Source: JBBQYA01 sp031412335
Lineage (GTDB): Bacteria; Bacteroidota; Bacteroidia; Sphingobacteriales; Sphingobacteriaceae
Direction of reading: 5' to 3'
Length of the DNA: 64,000 bases
Assembly: GCA_031412335.1 (NCBI GenBank)
Contig: JANOCT010000001.1
Location: forward strand, 186,001 to 250,000
Shown in pieces: positions 8,552 to 17,279 of this stretch. Every line of letters starts with the position of its first letter. Position 1 is the first letter of the stretch. A model generated the notes under the pieces. The model was given only the letters and a program-made list of their open reading frames with translations, did not search any database and was not told the DNA's origin. A program made the position numbers and the translations under genes.

Positions 8552-10837
8552 ATGAGTAAAGTAAAACCTTTGCTAAAAAAAATCTTCTTATTTTTTTGTT
8601 GGATACTGCTGGCGATTATTGTTTTTCTGTTAGCAATTGAATTTAATCTATTTTATTTATTTGGATATTCTCCATCCATTAGTGAAATAAAAAAGCCACA
8701 AGTTTCCCTCGTTACAGAAATTTATACTTCAGATAGTGTACTTATTGGTAAATTTTTTAAAGAAAACAGAACCAACGTTACTTTTGATGAATTACCTAAA
8801 TCTTTAATTGATGCATTAATTGCAACAGAAGATGCCCGGTTTTTCGATCATTCAGGAGTTGATATTAAATCCATTTTTTCTATTGTTTATTATAATGCAA
8901 AAGGCGAAAACCGTGGTGGAAGTACTATAACCCAACAATTAGCCAAAAACCTATTCAGAACCAGGTATAGGAGTTCGCAAGGTATTATTCGTTTTATACC
9001 TGGGCTTCGAGTGGTTGTTGCTAAATTTAAAGAATGGAATACTGCTTTGAAAATTGAATATGTGTATTCTAAAAATGAAATAATTACTCTTTACCTAAAT
9101 ACTGTAAACTTTGGAAACAACGCATATGGGATTGGTACAGCTTCCAAAACATATTTTAGCAAAGATGTTTCTGATTTAACCATTGCTGAATCGGCATTAT
9201 TAATAGGATTATTGAAAGCTCCATCTACCTATAATCCATTCAAATCTGAAGAAAAAGCCTTGGAAAGAAGAAATGTAGTTTTGGGTCAAATGTTAAAATA
9301 TGAAAAAATAAGCCAAAGCGAATTTGAAAATTTATCAAGTAAAAAAGTAAAACTCCTTCCTTACAATGCCTCTGAATCAGTTGAAAATGCCTCATATATT
9401 CGAGATGCAGTAAGCAGAAGTTTAAAAGAATGGTCAAAAAAAAATGATTTTGATTTATATGCTGATGGGTTAAAAATTTACACAACCATTGATTCTCGCT
9501 TGCAATCGCATGCAGAGGAAGCAGTAAACGAACAAATGAAAAATCTGCAGCAAAAATTCTATCGTCATTGGGATAATGAAAATCCTTGGAGAGATGAGAA
9601 TGATGAAGAAATTTCAGGTTTTATTGAAAATCTTGCAAGCAGAATGCCTGGGTATAAAGCATTGCTAAAAAAATATAAAAATAACTCCGATTCAATTTAT
9701 ACAGAACTTGGAAGACCAAAAAAAATGAAAGTTTTTACCTGGAAAGGGGAAAAAGACACTACGTTTTCCAGCTTAGATTCTCTTAAATATTATGCTTCTA
9801 TTCTACATTCGGGTTTAATCACCTTAGATCCATTTACTGGAAAAATAAAAGCTTGGGTTGGTGATATCAATTACAATTACTTCCAGTTCGACCATGTGCA
9901 GCAAGCAAAGCGTCAACCAGGCTCCACGTTTAAACCATTTGCTTATGGTGCAGCTTTAGAAAATGGTTTTTCACCTTGCGATAAAATAACTGATAAAGCT
10001 GTTACGATTAATTACACAGAGAACGGCGAGAAAAAACAATGGTCGCCCAAAAACAGCGATTGGAATTTTACAGGTTATGATATGACACTCCGTTGGGGAA
10101 TGGCCCGGTCGGTAAATTCAGTAACAGCACAATTAACCGAGAAAATAGGTTGGGATAATGTAGTGAAATACGCCCATCAACTTGGAATTACAAGTCCATT
10201 GCAATCTGTACCCTCTATTTGCCTTGGTGTTAGCGATGTTTCTTTATATGAAATGGTAGGTGCTTATGGCAGCTTTTTAAATAAAGGAAATAGAAATGAG
10301 CCTTTTATAGTTCAACGAATTGATGATCAGGATGGGAAAACACTAGCTGTATTTGAACCTAAATCAACTCGGGTAATTAGCGAAGAAAACGCTTGGCTAA
10401 TGTTATACATGTTTAAAGGAGGCATTGAAGAACCAGGAGGAACATCACAAGCATTGTGGGAATACGATTTGTGGAAAAAAGGCAATGAAATTGGAGGAAA
10501 AACGGGCACAACATCCAATCATTCGGATGGCTGGTTTTTTGGATTTAGCAAAGATTTGGTTACAGGAGTTTGGGTTGGTGCTGATGAAAGAAGTGTGCAT
10601 TTCCGAACTTCACAATTAGGTGAAGGATCTAAAACTGCTTTACCCATTTATGGCAAATACATGGAAAAAGTTTACGCTGATCCAAAATCAGGAATAAAAG
10701 AAGGAAGATTCCCTAAGCCAACTGTAAAAATTATGAAAGAATATTATTGCACCAATCGAATGCCTGCCAGAAAAGATACAAGCAATTTAGATTCATTAAT
10801 TGAAAATGAGGCCTTACCATTGCCTGAATTACCATAA
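8552..10837 (+). CDS. Class A penicillin-binding protein (PBP1A-like transglycosylase/transpeptidase)
   Basis: 761 residues, inner-membrane bifunctional peptidoglycan synthase. One helix (about 10-30), a GT51 glycosyltransferase domain (about 60-240) with ATEDARFFDHSGVD (catalytic Glu) and GGSTITQQLAKNLF, then a transpeptidase domain with QPGSTFKPF (active Ser near 458, S-x-x-K), SVNSVTAQL (S-x-N near 522) and KTGTTSNHSDGWF (KTG near 649). The C-terminus is a short tail without extra domains. Length fits the family. Confidence 0.95.
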   Translation: MSKVKPLLKKIFLFFCWILLAIIVFLLAIEFNLFYLFGYSPSISEIKKPQVSLVTEIYTSDSVLIGKFFKENRTNVTFDELPKSLIDALIATEDARFFDHSGVDIKSIFSIVYYNAKGENRGGSTITQQLAKNLFRTRYRSSQGIIRFIPGLRVVVAKFKEWNTALKIEYVYSKNEIITLYLNTVNFGNNAYGIGTASKTYFSKDVSDLTIAESALLIGLLKAPSTYNPFKSEEKALERRNVVLGQMLKYEKISQSEFENLSSKKVKLLPYNASESVENASYIRDAVSRSLKEWSKKNDFDLYADGLKIYTTIDSRLQSHAEEAVNEQMKNLQQKFYRHWDNENPWRDENDEEISGFIENLASRMPGYKALLKKYKNNSDSIYTELGRPKKMKVFTWKGEKDTTFSSLDSLKYYASILHSGLITLDPFTGKIKAWVGDINYNYFQFDHVQQAKRQPGSTFKPFAYGAALENGFSPCDKITDKAVTINYTENGEKKQWSPKNSDWNFTGYDMTLRWGMARSVNSVTAQLTEKIGWDNVVKYAHQLGITSPLQSVPSICLGVSDVSLYEMVGAYGSFLNKGNRNEPFIVQRIDDQDGKTLAVFEPKSTRVISEENAWLMLYMFKGGIEEPGGTSQALWEYDLWKKGNEIGGKTGTTSNHSDGWFFGFSKDLVTGVWVGADERSVHFRTSQLGEGSKTALPIYGKYMEKVYADPKSGIKEGRFPKPTVKIMKEYYCTNRMPARKDTSNLDSLIENEALPLPELP

Positions 10838-10876
10838 AATGGCATTTTTTTAGCTTATAAAAATAAAAATTTAATC

Positions 10877-11071
10877 ATGAAGACATCTACATTCATAATC
10901 GCCCTTACATCTGGAATAATAGTTACAGGAGCTTTAGTATTGCTCGCTAAAAATATAGATGAAAAGCAAGACCTTGATCATTTATACTTTGATGAAAACC
11001 CAGAAGATGAGATAACTTATCATAGAGGCATTAAAACAAAACAATATAATACTGATAACCTTTTTATTTAA
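10877..11071 (+). CDS. Small hypothetical membrane-anchored protein
   Basis: 64 residues: one hydrophobic segment (about 5-26) followed by an acidic soluble tail (NIDEKQDLDHLYFDENPEDE). No family recognised. It starts 39 bases after the PBP gene, with good spacing for cotranscription, so a minor envelope role is conceivable but not shown. Confidence 0.6.
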   Translation: MKTSTFIIALTSGIIVTGALVLLAKNIDEKQDLDHLYFDENPEDEITYHRGIKTKQYNTDNLFI

Positions 11072-11109
11072 AGTTTCGTAGAAGTCGTCATTGAATTAAA
11101 TCTCTAATC

Positions 11110-11979
11110 ATGACGCTTAAAAATAAAGTTCTCACGCTATTTCTTTTAATATTTTCTGTACAATCCTTTGCTCAAAAAAGTAAACTTTCTTGGGCTCATG
11201 CTGTCGCAACAGGTTCTGCTACACTCAATGTTCAATATTTAAAAAACTTCCCTTATGCCTACCGAAACGAAAACGGAGACCTAACAGGAGTTGAAATTGA
11301 TATTTTAAGAGAATTTGCAGATTGGTCTTTAAATCAAAAAGGAGTAAAAATAAAATTAAACTTTATTAGTAATAAAGATTTTTATGTTTTATACGATGAC
11401 ATAAAAATGAGAGAAGAAGGAATAGTTGGTTCATCTGGAATTACAATAAATCCAGAAAGAATGTTGGATGTTAAATTCTCCTCTCCTTACTTACAAAACA
11501 AATCATTACTAATAAGCAATGGTGTAGTTCCAACAGTGACTGGAATTGCTGATTTACGAACTACCTACAACAATAAAACGGCAATTGTAGTAACACGATC
11601 ATCTCAGGAAAAACTGGTAAAGCAACTTCAAAGTTCTTTTGCACCAGATATGAAAATTGAATATGTGGGCTCGCCAATAGAATTACTTATGAAAATCAAT
11701 GAAAATCCTGATTATGTAGGATTTGTAGACATTGTTTCGTATTGGGGATATTTGGAAAAGAACAAAAAATCGTATTTAAAAATACAGCCTTATTTGCAAA
11801 AGGATGAGTATTTCGGATTTATTTTCCCTTTGAGAAGTGATTGGAATACTGCCTTTGATGAATTTCTTGAATCAGGTTTTGGATTTAATTTATCTAAAAA
11901 ATACGATGATATTTTAACCAAACACATGTCATTTGAAGTCAAAAAACAGGTAGAGTATCGAAAAATTATCAGAGATTAA
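11110..11979 (+). CDS. Periplasmic solute-binding protein (SBP_bac_3 type)
   Basis: 289 residues with a signal peptide ending LIFSVQSFAQ. The mature part shows the bacterial extracellular solute-binding family 3 fold: FPYAYRNENGDLTGVEIDIL near the start, a lobe switch around residues 100-120 (GSSGITINPERMLDVKFSSP) and YFGFIFPLRSDWNTAFDEFL near the end. Such proteins bind amino acids, or serve as sensor modules. No permease or ATPase genes adjoin, which is usual for stand-alone members in Bacteroidota. Ligand unknown. Confidence 0.8.
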   Translation: MTLKNKVLTLFLLIFSVQSFAQKSKLSWAHAVATGSATLNVQYLKNFPYAYRNENGDLTGVEIDILREFADWSLNQKGVKIKLNFISNKDFYVLYDDIKMREEGIVGSSGITINPERMLDVKFSSPYLQNKSLLISNGVVPTVTGIADLRTTYNNKTAIVVTRSSQEKLVKQLQSSFAPDMKIEYVGSPIELLMKINENPDYVGFVDIVSYWGYLEKNKKSYLKIQPYLQKDEYFGFIFPLRSDWNTAFDEFLESGFGFNLSKKYDDILTKHMSFEVKKQVEYRKIIRD

Positions 11980-11994
11980 ATTAGCATCCTAATT

Positions 11995-13020
11995 TTAAGA
12001 AAAGGATATCTGTTTTAGCTGCTGTTTCATTCTTTTAAGTTCTGTTTCAGAAATTAACTGACGAACATTCGAAACTAAAAGCTCGGAAATTATCGCATTT
12101 CCAGTTTTTTTAATTCCTAAAATCTGAGAAACTTTATCGCCTAATAAATAAAACATAATATTTTCCTGTTGCGATTGTACAATTTTAACTGGAATAGAAT
12201 TAGTTAAATATGTTACCAAGGACTGAGTAAGTAATTGTCCTTCAGCAGATACACCAAAATGTCTTTCTGAAATTTTCTTTTCCAGATCAAACACAAATTT
12301 TCTATTCGGTACGAGTAATTCAGGTTTAACACCTGTAAAACGCCCAACTACTGACCATAAATATAAATAAGATTCTGCCTCTGCATCGGTAAATCGAATT
12401 CCCATTTTTCGTAAGCCACGCAAAACAATTAACGAAAAAGATAAATTAGTACCAGCCATATCCTCCTGGTTTATTGGAATTTCATTTAGCTCAACCCACT
12501 TATTACTTTTCCGAATATGGTAACGCACCATTGCATGAATTAGTCGCACTTGAATGGAGGCAACTATGCCATTTCCTGTACTTAAAAAAGCATCAGGCTC
12601 CATTACTTTCATCACAAATGAAGCTGTTTCAGATAACCTCTTTTCAGGATTTGATATAATTCGATCTGAAAAACACAGAACTTTTGCTCCTTTTGCAGCA
12701 GCATAACAATACGGTAAAGAAAGAGACCCTAATAAAAACAGTATTTCTCGTTCATACTGCTGAAAAAAAGTAGTCCCTTTTGATAACTTCAGATTATCAA
12801 GAGTATCTATTGCTAAAAATAAATTGTTTTTACCTGATGGGACAAAATCAAAAATTTCCAATTGCTTAAATTCCTGGTTATTACCCGAAAATCTAATTGC
12901 GCTGTAAAAATCATTTTGCTTTTCATTCGCAAAACAAAACTCAACCAAACTATCTGCATCATTATCGCCTAATTGGCGACAGGCATCAAGAAACTGATCA
13001 TTGCAAACGGTGGACGGCAT
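11995..13020 (-). CDS. MpaB/rubber-oxygenase (DUF2236) family protein
   Basis: 341 residues. ETASFVMKVM, GNGIVASIQVRLIHAMVRYH and ELNEIPINQEDMAGTNLSFS match the conserved core of DUF2236 oxygenases (MpaB, latex-clearing protein type), in which the His of RLIHAMVRYH helps bind a b-type heme. The later helix AEAESYLYLWSVVGRFTGV is also typical. The enzyme would be a heme-dependent oxygenase of unknown substrate. It lies 39 bases downstream of cdd on the same strand and may be cotranscribed. Confidence 0.75.
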   Translation of the reverse strand: MPSTVCNDQFLDACRQLGDNDADSLVEFCFANEKQNDFYSAIRFSGNNQEFKQLEIFDFVPSGKNNLFLAIDTLDNLKLSKGTTFFQQYEREILFLLGSLSLPYCYAAAKGAKVLCFSDRIISNPEKRLSETASFVMKVMEPDAFLSTGNGIVASIQVRLIHAMVRYHIRKSNKWVELNEIPINQEDMAGTNLSFSLIVLRGLRKMGIRFTDAEAESYLYLWSVVGRFTGVKPELLVPNRKFVFDLEKKISERHFGVSAEGQLLTQSLVTYLTNSIPVKIVQSQQENIMFYLLGDKVSQILGIKKTGNAIISELLVSNVRQLISETELKRMKQQLKQISFS

Positions 13021-13059
13021 TTTCTGTAAACCCGAAACAAGTAGTTCTGTTTCAAACTT

Positions 13060-13548
13060 TCATTTTTTTAATTCGCTTACCACAAATTGAAAAGGTAGTA
13101 AATTCTCTACTCCTTCACATACATAGGTTTGTTCAGAACTTCCATTCAAAATAATTCTAATTTTCGATTGCTGCTTTTGTTGATATTCAGCTAAAACTTG
13201 CAAACAAGCACCACAAGGTGCAATTGGCTCATTTAATTCATAATCAGCTAAAGCTGTGACGGCAATAGCCTCAATTAAAACGTTCGGATAATTTGATCCT
13301 GCTGCAAAAAGTGCCACTCGTTCGGCGCATAAGCCAGATGGATAGGCCATATTTTCCTGGTTGCTCCCTTTCACAATCACGCCATTGGCTAAATGAATGG
13401 CTGCACCAACTTTAAATTTTGAATATGGTGAATGAGATCCACTTAATGCTTTTCTGGCTTCTAACAATAAATTTAAATCATCTTTTTCTAAATCAATTAA
13501 TTCATTTCTGCTTTCAAATGTTACTTGCTGATTAATTTTTTTGGCCAT
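13060..13548 (-). CDS. cdd: Cytidine deaminase
   Basis: 162 residues. Deaminates cytidine and deoxycytidine to uridine forms in pyrimidine salvage. The zinc site is clear: CAERVALFAA (C-A-E, catalytic Glu) and PCGACLQVL (P-C-x-x-C). SHSPYSKFKVGAAI is the usual substrate loop of the homotetrameric class. N-terminal 25 residues are an extension compared with the short bacterial enzyme. ATG start lies about 100 bases from the divergent msrB gene. Confidence 0.95.
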   Translation of the reverse strand: MAKKINQQVTFESRNELIDLEKDDLNLLLEARKALSGSHSPYSKFKVGAAIHLANGVIVKGSNQENMAYPSGLCAERVALFAAGSNYPNVLIEAIAVTALADYELNEPIAPCGACLQVLAEYQQKQQSKIRIILNGSSEQTYVCEGVENLLPFQFVVSELKK

Positions 13549-13652
13549 TTTTCGTTGTAGATAAAAAGCAAGATAAGTAATTTGTTGACATGGAAATAAA
13601 ACCTTTTTCCAACCTTGAAAACTAAAATGATTTACAACTCGTTAATTGTAAC

Positions 13653-14168
13653 ATGAAAAATTATTTAACCATAACACTCGCTTTTACATTTTTTGTTTTA
13701 AGCGCCTGTGCACAGAAAAGTGCAAAAGAAAAAACAAGTTCAACTGTTAAAATTTCAACAGATCAAGAAATTGTAATTAAAAAAGTAGTAAAAACAGAAG
13801 CAGAATGGAGAAAGCAATTGAGTCCATTAGCCTATAATGTAACCCGCGAAAAAGGTACTGAGGTTGCTTTTACAGGTGAGTACCATGATAATAAGAAAGC
13901 AGGAACCTATGTTTGTAGCAATTGTGAATTGCCTTTATTTTCGTCCAAAACTAAATTTGATTCCGGTACTGGATGGCCTAGTTTTTATGATGTGGTAAGC
14001 AAAAAATATGTGTTTACAGCCACCGACGATTCGTATGGAATGAGCAGAGATGAAGTGGTTTGTGCCAGATGTGATGCACACCTTGGTCATGTTTTCAACG
14101 ATGGCCCCAACCCTACTGGATTGAGATATTGTATTAATTCAGTTTCGCTAAATTTTATTGCAGAGTAA
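13653..14168 (+). CDS. msrB: Peptide methionine-R-sulfoxide reductase, lipoprotein form
   Basis: 171 residues. A lipoprotein signal (VLSACAQ, Cys19) precedes an MsrB domain (about 50-171). The structural zinc cysteines are in CSNC and CARC, and the catalytic Cys is in RYCINSVSLNF; GTGWPSF is the substrate-binding loop. It should repair oxidised methionines in envelope proteins, attached to a membrane on the periplasmic side. A hairpin follows the stop. Confidence 0.93.
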   Translation: MKNYLTITLAFTFFVLSACAQKSAKEKTSSTVKISTDQEIVIKKVVKTEAEWRKQLSPLAYNVTREKGTEVAFTGEYHDNKKAGTYVCSNCELPLFSSKTKFDSGTGWPSFYDVVSKKYVFTATDDSYGMSRDEVVCARCDAHLGHVFNDGPNPTGLRYCINSVSLNFIAE

Positions 14169-14180
14169 ATTATTTTATAT

Positions 14181-14216
14181 AATTCAGATTCATTTTTATA
14201 AGATGAATTCTGAATT
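14181..14216 (+). terminator. Putative terminator after msrB
   Basis: Inverted repeat: AATTCAGATTCAT pairs with ATGAATTCTGAATT across a TTTTATAAG loop, with one bulged base. It begins about a dozen bases after the msrB stop and is followed by TTATATTT. Confidence 0.5.
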
Positions 14217-14250
14217 TTATATTTGGCTTTATTATTGCAAAAATCAATAC

Positions 14251-14979
14251 ATGAAAAAAATCTGCTTTATCCTTGTTCTAATTAGCACCTGTGTGTTAAG
14301 TGCTTGTTCTCAAAAAATTGATTTTAACAAAATAAAAAAACAAGCCGGAGAAATTTATAATTCGGGAACGCCTCTTACAACCGAAGAAATAACTCGTGGA
14401 TTGAAAGAAGCTTTAAGTGTGGGAAGCAGAAATGCATCAGGAACGGCATCAAAAGTGGATGGATATTATAAAAATCCCTTATTATTCATTCCATTTCCAC
14501 CTGAAGCACAGAATGTTGCAGAGAAATTGAGACAAATTGGTTTAGGTAATAAAGTAGATGAGTTTATTGTAGCCTTAAATCGAGGTGCGGAACTCGCTGC
14601 AAAAGAATCCGCCCCTGTATTTGTAAATGCGATCACTTCTATGTCGATAAATGATGCAGTTGGAATTTTAAAAGGATCTGATACCTCTGCAACTTCTTAT
14701 TTAAGACGAACCACTGGAACTCAATTACAAGCTCGTTTTCAACCAATAATCGATAAATCATTGTCGACAGTAAACGCTACTAAATATTGGACAGATATTA
14801 TTAATACCTATAATAAAATTCCCTTAGTGAAAAAGATGAATCCAAATTTATCATCCTACACCACTGGAATGGCAATAAAAGGTTTATTTGTATTGGTTGG
14901 ACAAGAAGAAACTAAAATAAGAAGAGACCCAGCAGCTAGAATAACCGACATTCTGAAAAAGGTTTTTGCGAAGAAGTAG
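14251..14979 (+). CDS. DUF4197 lipoprotein
   Basis: 242 residues from ATG 14251, which begins the signal MKKICFILVL; an upstream in-frame start at 14158 runs through the msrB stop and hairpin and is rejected. Lipobox LSACSQ gives lipidation at Cys19. The mature protein begins with TEEITRGLKEALSVGSRNA and continues with NRGAELAAKESAPVFVNAI and TGTQLQARFQPIIDKSLS, the pattern of the mostly helical DUF4197 family. Function unknown. Confidence 0.85.
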   Translation: MKKICFILVLISTCVLSACSQKIDFNKIKKQAGEIYNSGTPLTTEEITRGLKEALSVGSRNASGTASKVDGYYKNPLLFIPFPPEAQNVAEKLRQIGLGNKVDEFIVALNRGAELAAKESAPVFVNAITSMSINDAVGILKGSDTSATSYLRRTTGTQLQARFQPIIDKSLSTVNATKYWTDIINTYNKIPLVKKMNPNLSSYTTGMAIKGLFVLVGQEETKIRRDPAARITDILKKVFAKK

Positions 14980-15016
14980 CTGAAATAAATTTCCTTTTTT
15001 TTTAATTTTCAACCTT

Positions 15017-15517
15017 TTGAAAAACCAGATTCAACAATCAACTAATCTTTTAATAGAGAGAATTGAAAATAGAGCGATCGATAAGTATTGGAAGGCATTA
15101 AGATTTTTAATGATTGGGTTAATCATTTTAGGGTTGATAAAGTTCTTCATAGGATATCCTGAAAAAATAGCAGGAATTGGATGGTGGATTGATACGTTAT
15201 TGTTAGTCATATCACCAATCATTTACTTCAGTAAGTTTCAAAAGTTATTAATTAACAGTTCAAATCAATTTATTGATTGGACTATTGATACAATTACTTA
15301 TAAATTGAAAAATGATAATTCTCCACAAATAATTCAACGAGAAGAAATTAAAGAAATATCAATTCATTTAAACAGAATTGAAGTGACTGATCATAAAAAC
15401 CAAATTAAAATATTGGATATTTCTGATTTTCTAGATTATAAAACCAGAATTAAAATCAAAAGTAATTTTGAAATAGAAAAAGTTAATCTGCTAAAACAAA
15501 TTGCAACTTTGAGTTAA
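15017..15517 (+). CDS. Hypothetical membrane protein
   Basis: 166 residues counted from TTG 15017, the only reasonable start before the first helix; an in-frame ATG near 15111 would remove most of the N-terminal segment. Two hydrophobic stretches (about 28-46 and 54-70) are followed by a soluble, charged tail rich in Ile and Lys, resembling PH-domain-like small membrane proteins, but I cannot assign a family. It ends about 10 bases before the first hip operator repeat. Confidence 0.6.
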   Translation: MKNQIQQSTNLLIERIENRAIDKYWKALRFLMIGLIILGLIKFFIGYPEKIAGIGWWIDTLLLVISPIIYFSKFQKLLINSSNQFIDWTIDTITYKLKNDNSPQIIQREEIKEISIHLNRIEVTDHKNQIKILDISDFLDYKTRIKIKSNFEIEKVNLLKQIATLS

Positions 15518-15528
15518 CTGCTATTTGA

Positions 15529-15630
15529 TACCCGAAAAGGTACAAAATAGAATTGAAAAATAAATTTATAACCTATATGGTATAATTTATATCAAAATAC
15601 ATATATTTACACCCGAAAAGGTATAAAATA
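15529..15630 (+). promoter_or_regulatory. Operator-like repeats and promoter of the hipBST-like operon
   Basis: Two direct repeats, 15530-15549 and 15611-15630, agree at 19 of 20 bases (ACCCGAAAAGGTAYAAAATA). Each contains a short dyad of the form ACC-N6-GGT. A weaker site, AACC-TATAT-GGTA, lies between them at 15570-15582. The second repeat abuts the hipB ATG, just after a -7-like TATATTTA (15603-15610). E. coli HipB binds TATCC-N8-GGATA dyads, so autoregulation by the adjacent HipB is the natural reading. Confidence 0.65.
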
Positions 15631-15858
15631 ATGAAATTATCAGTATTCATAAAGCAAAAAAGAAGTTTGTCAGGAATTACACAACCGGAACTTGCTGAAA
15701 AGGCAGGGGTCGGACTGCGGTTTATCAGAGAACTGGAGCAAGGAAAGGAAACACTGAGGCTGGACAAAGTGAACCAAATATTAAATATGTTCGGCTATGA
15801 AATGGGACCTGTAAAATCCGAAAAACAATCAACAATCAACCACAATGAGAAGGGCTGA
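15631..15858 (+). CDS. hipB: HipB-like helix-turn-helix antitoxin/repressor
   Basis: 75 residues, an XRE-type helix-turn-helix domain: TQPELAEKAGVGLRFIRELE is the two-helix DNA-binding unit, followed by LDKVNQILNMFGYEMG, the typical helix 5 and start of the HipB dimer strand. It should repress its own operon through the repeated dyads upstream and bind the kinase partner. The stop overlaps the hipS start by 14 bases, so translation is coupled. Confidence 0.88.
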   Translation: MKLSVFIKQKRSLSGITQPELAEKAGVGLRFIRELEQGKETLRLDKVNQILNMFGYEMGPVKSEKQSTINHNEKG

Positions 15859-16174
15859 AATAAAAATGCATAATGAAATGGCTGGTTGGCTAAGTCAGGA
15901 TGAAAACGGATATCATTTTCAATATGCACCTGCCTACCTTCAAATGAAGAATCCGAAACCAGTAAGTCTCACTTTGCCTATTCAGGAAAAAGTAATTAGT
16001 AGCCAAGTATTGTTCCCCTTTTTTGATGGATTAATACCCGAAGGATGGCTTCTGGACATTGCTGAAAAGAATTGGAAACTTAATCCCAGAGATCGGATGG
16101 GCTTACTACTTGCCTGTTGTAAAGATTGTATTGGTGCTGTAAGTGTTCATCAAATAATTGAAAATGAAGCATGA
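15845..16174 (+). CDS. hipS: HipS-like protein (HipA N-terminal subdomain)
   Basis: 109 residues corresponding to the N-subdomain 1 of HipA, present as a separate gene. VSLTLPIQEKV, FFDGLIPEGWLLDI and LNPRDRMGLLLACCKDCIGAV are the core motifs (HipA_N / Couple_hipA). In the characterised E. coli O127 HipBST system, this split-off domain is the antitoxin that holds the HipT kinase. Overlaps hipB by 14 and hipT by four bases (ATGA), so the three are one operon. Confidence 0.85.
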   Translation: MRRAEIKMHNEMAGWLSQDENGYHFQYAPAYLQMKNPKPVSLTLPIQEKVISSQVLFPFFDGLIPEGWLLDIAEKNWKLNPRDRMGLLLACCKDCIGAVSVHQIIENEA

Positions 16175-17121
16175 GCAAACGATGCCTATATTGTTACCAA
16201 CTACTGAATGAAAATGAAATAGATTTTCATTCAGCTTGTAGCAAAAAGATATTCGGAGTATCAACTCCTCCTGTTTTACCTTATTCCGAAAGCAATATAG
16301 AGGAGTTGGCAGCTCAAGTGATCAAAACACAAACTGTTATTACAGGTGTGCAGCCTAAATTATCCCTTCATCTAGCATCAGCAGAAAAACCAGATCTTGC
16401 TAGGCGATTCACAATTGTAGGCATGTGGGGAGGGTATATATTAAAACCACCAACACCACATTACCCACAACTTCCAGAAGTGGAAGATTTGACCATGCAT
16501 TTGGCAAGCATTGCAAAAATTAAAGTTGTACCGCATAGCCTTATCAGATTGGCCTCTGGCAATCTTTCTTATATTACCAAACGAATTGATAGAATGAAGA
16601 AAGAGAAACTCCATATGGAAGATATGTGTCAACTTACAGATAAACTCACAGAAGATAAATACCGCGGATCTCATGAACAAGTAGCAAAGGCTATACTAAA
16701 ATATTCTGCAAATCCTGGCTTGGATACCATCAATTTTTTTGAATTGGTTTTGTTTTCTTTTCTAACTGGCAATGCAAATATGCACCTTAAAAACTTCTCT
16801 TTGATTGATCAACATTCAACTGGTCCTATTTTTTCACCAGCTTACGACTTAGTGGCGACAACGTTGGTAAATCCTGCTGATGATGAAGACTTGGCACTAA
16901 CACTGAATGGCAAAAAGAAAAAAATTAACCGCAATGATTTTATTAATGCTTTTACCACAATGGGATTGGAAGCAAAACAGCAAGAAAACATTTTTAAGAA
17001 AATGGAAAGGGCCAAATCAAGTTGGTTAGATTTTATCGAAATCAGTTTCTTAACAGAGGAAATGAAAACAGCCTACAAAAACCTAATAAAAGATCGATTT
17101 GAGAGATTAAATATTGAATAG
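16171..17121 (+). CDS. hipT: HipT/HipA-like serine-threonine kinase with altered catalytic Asp
   Basis: 316 residues. An N-terminal CxxC-x11-HxxC knuckle (C5, C8, H20, C23) is likely zinc-binding. GVQPKLS (S65) is the Gly-rich/autophosphorylation loop, GNANMHLKNFS (residues 201-211) the catalytic loop and SPAYDLVAT (Asp226) the metal-binding motif. In active HipA-family kinases the catalytic loop reads N-x-D-x-H-x-K-N; here the Asp is Asn203, codon AAT. HipA Asp309 is needed for kinase activity in E. coli, so this protein may be inactive or altered. Otherwise length and order fit the HipT class. Confidence 0.85.
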   Translation: MSKRCLYCYQLLNENEIDFHSACSKKIFGVSTPPVLPYSESNIEELAAQVIKTQTVITGVQPKLSLHLASAEKPDLARRFTIVGMWGGYILKPPTPHYPQLPEVEDLTMHLASIAKIKVVPHSLIRLASGNLSYITKRIDRMKKEKLHMEDMCQLTDKLTEDKYRGSHEQVAKAILKYSANPGLDTINFFELVLFSFLTGNANMHLKNFSLIDQHSTGPIFSPAYDLVATTLVNPADDEDLALTLNGKKKKINRNDFINAFTTMGLEAKQQENIFKKMERAKSSWLDFIEISFLTEEMKTAYKNLIKDRFERLNIE

Positions 17122-17163
17122 TAAAATATTTATATCATTTCAATTTTTACAAAGAATATTAAA

Positions 17164-17195
17164 ATCAGCGTTTTTAATCCGCGCTATCCGCGTGC
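17164..17195. repeat. ATCNGCG triple repeat
   Basis: Short GC-rich patch between hipT and the flavin oxidoreductase, with three near-copies of a heptamer: ATCAGCG, ATCCGCG, ATCCGCG. It stands out from the AT-rich surroundings and looks like a dispersed intergenic repeat. Function unknown. Confidence 0.4.
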
Positions 17196-17279
17196 TTTTT
17201 CATAAAAAACCTATTAAATCTTAAAAAATAACACCCTAGCTGAAAAAGAAAATTACCCTTAGATTTGAAAAAAAAAATC

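Noticed and set aside
14158..14250. Longer form of the DUF4197 protein
   Set aside because: It would run through the msrB stop and hairpin and bury the lipoprotein signal inside the protein.
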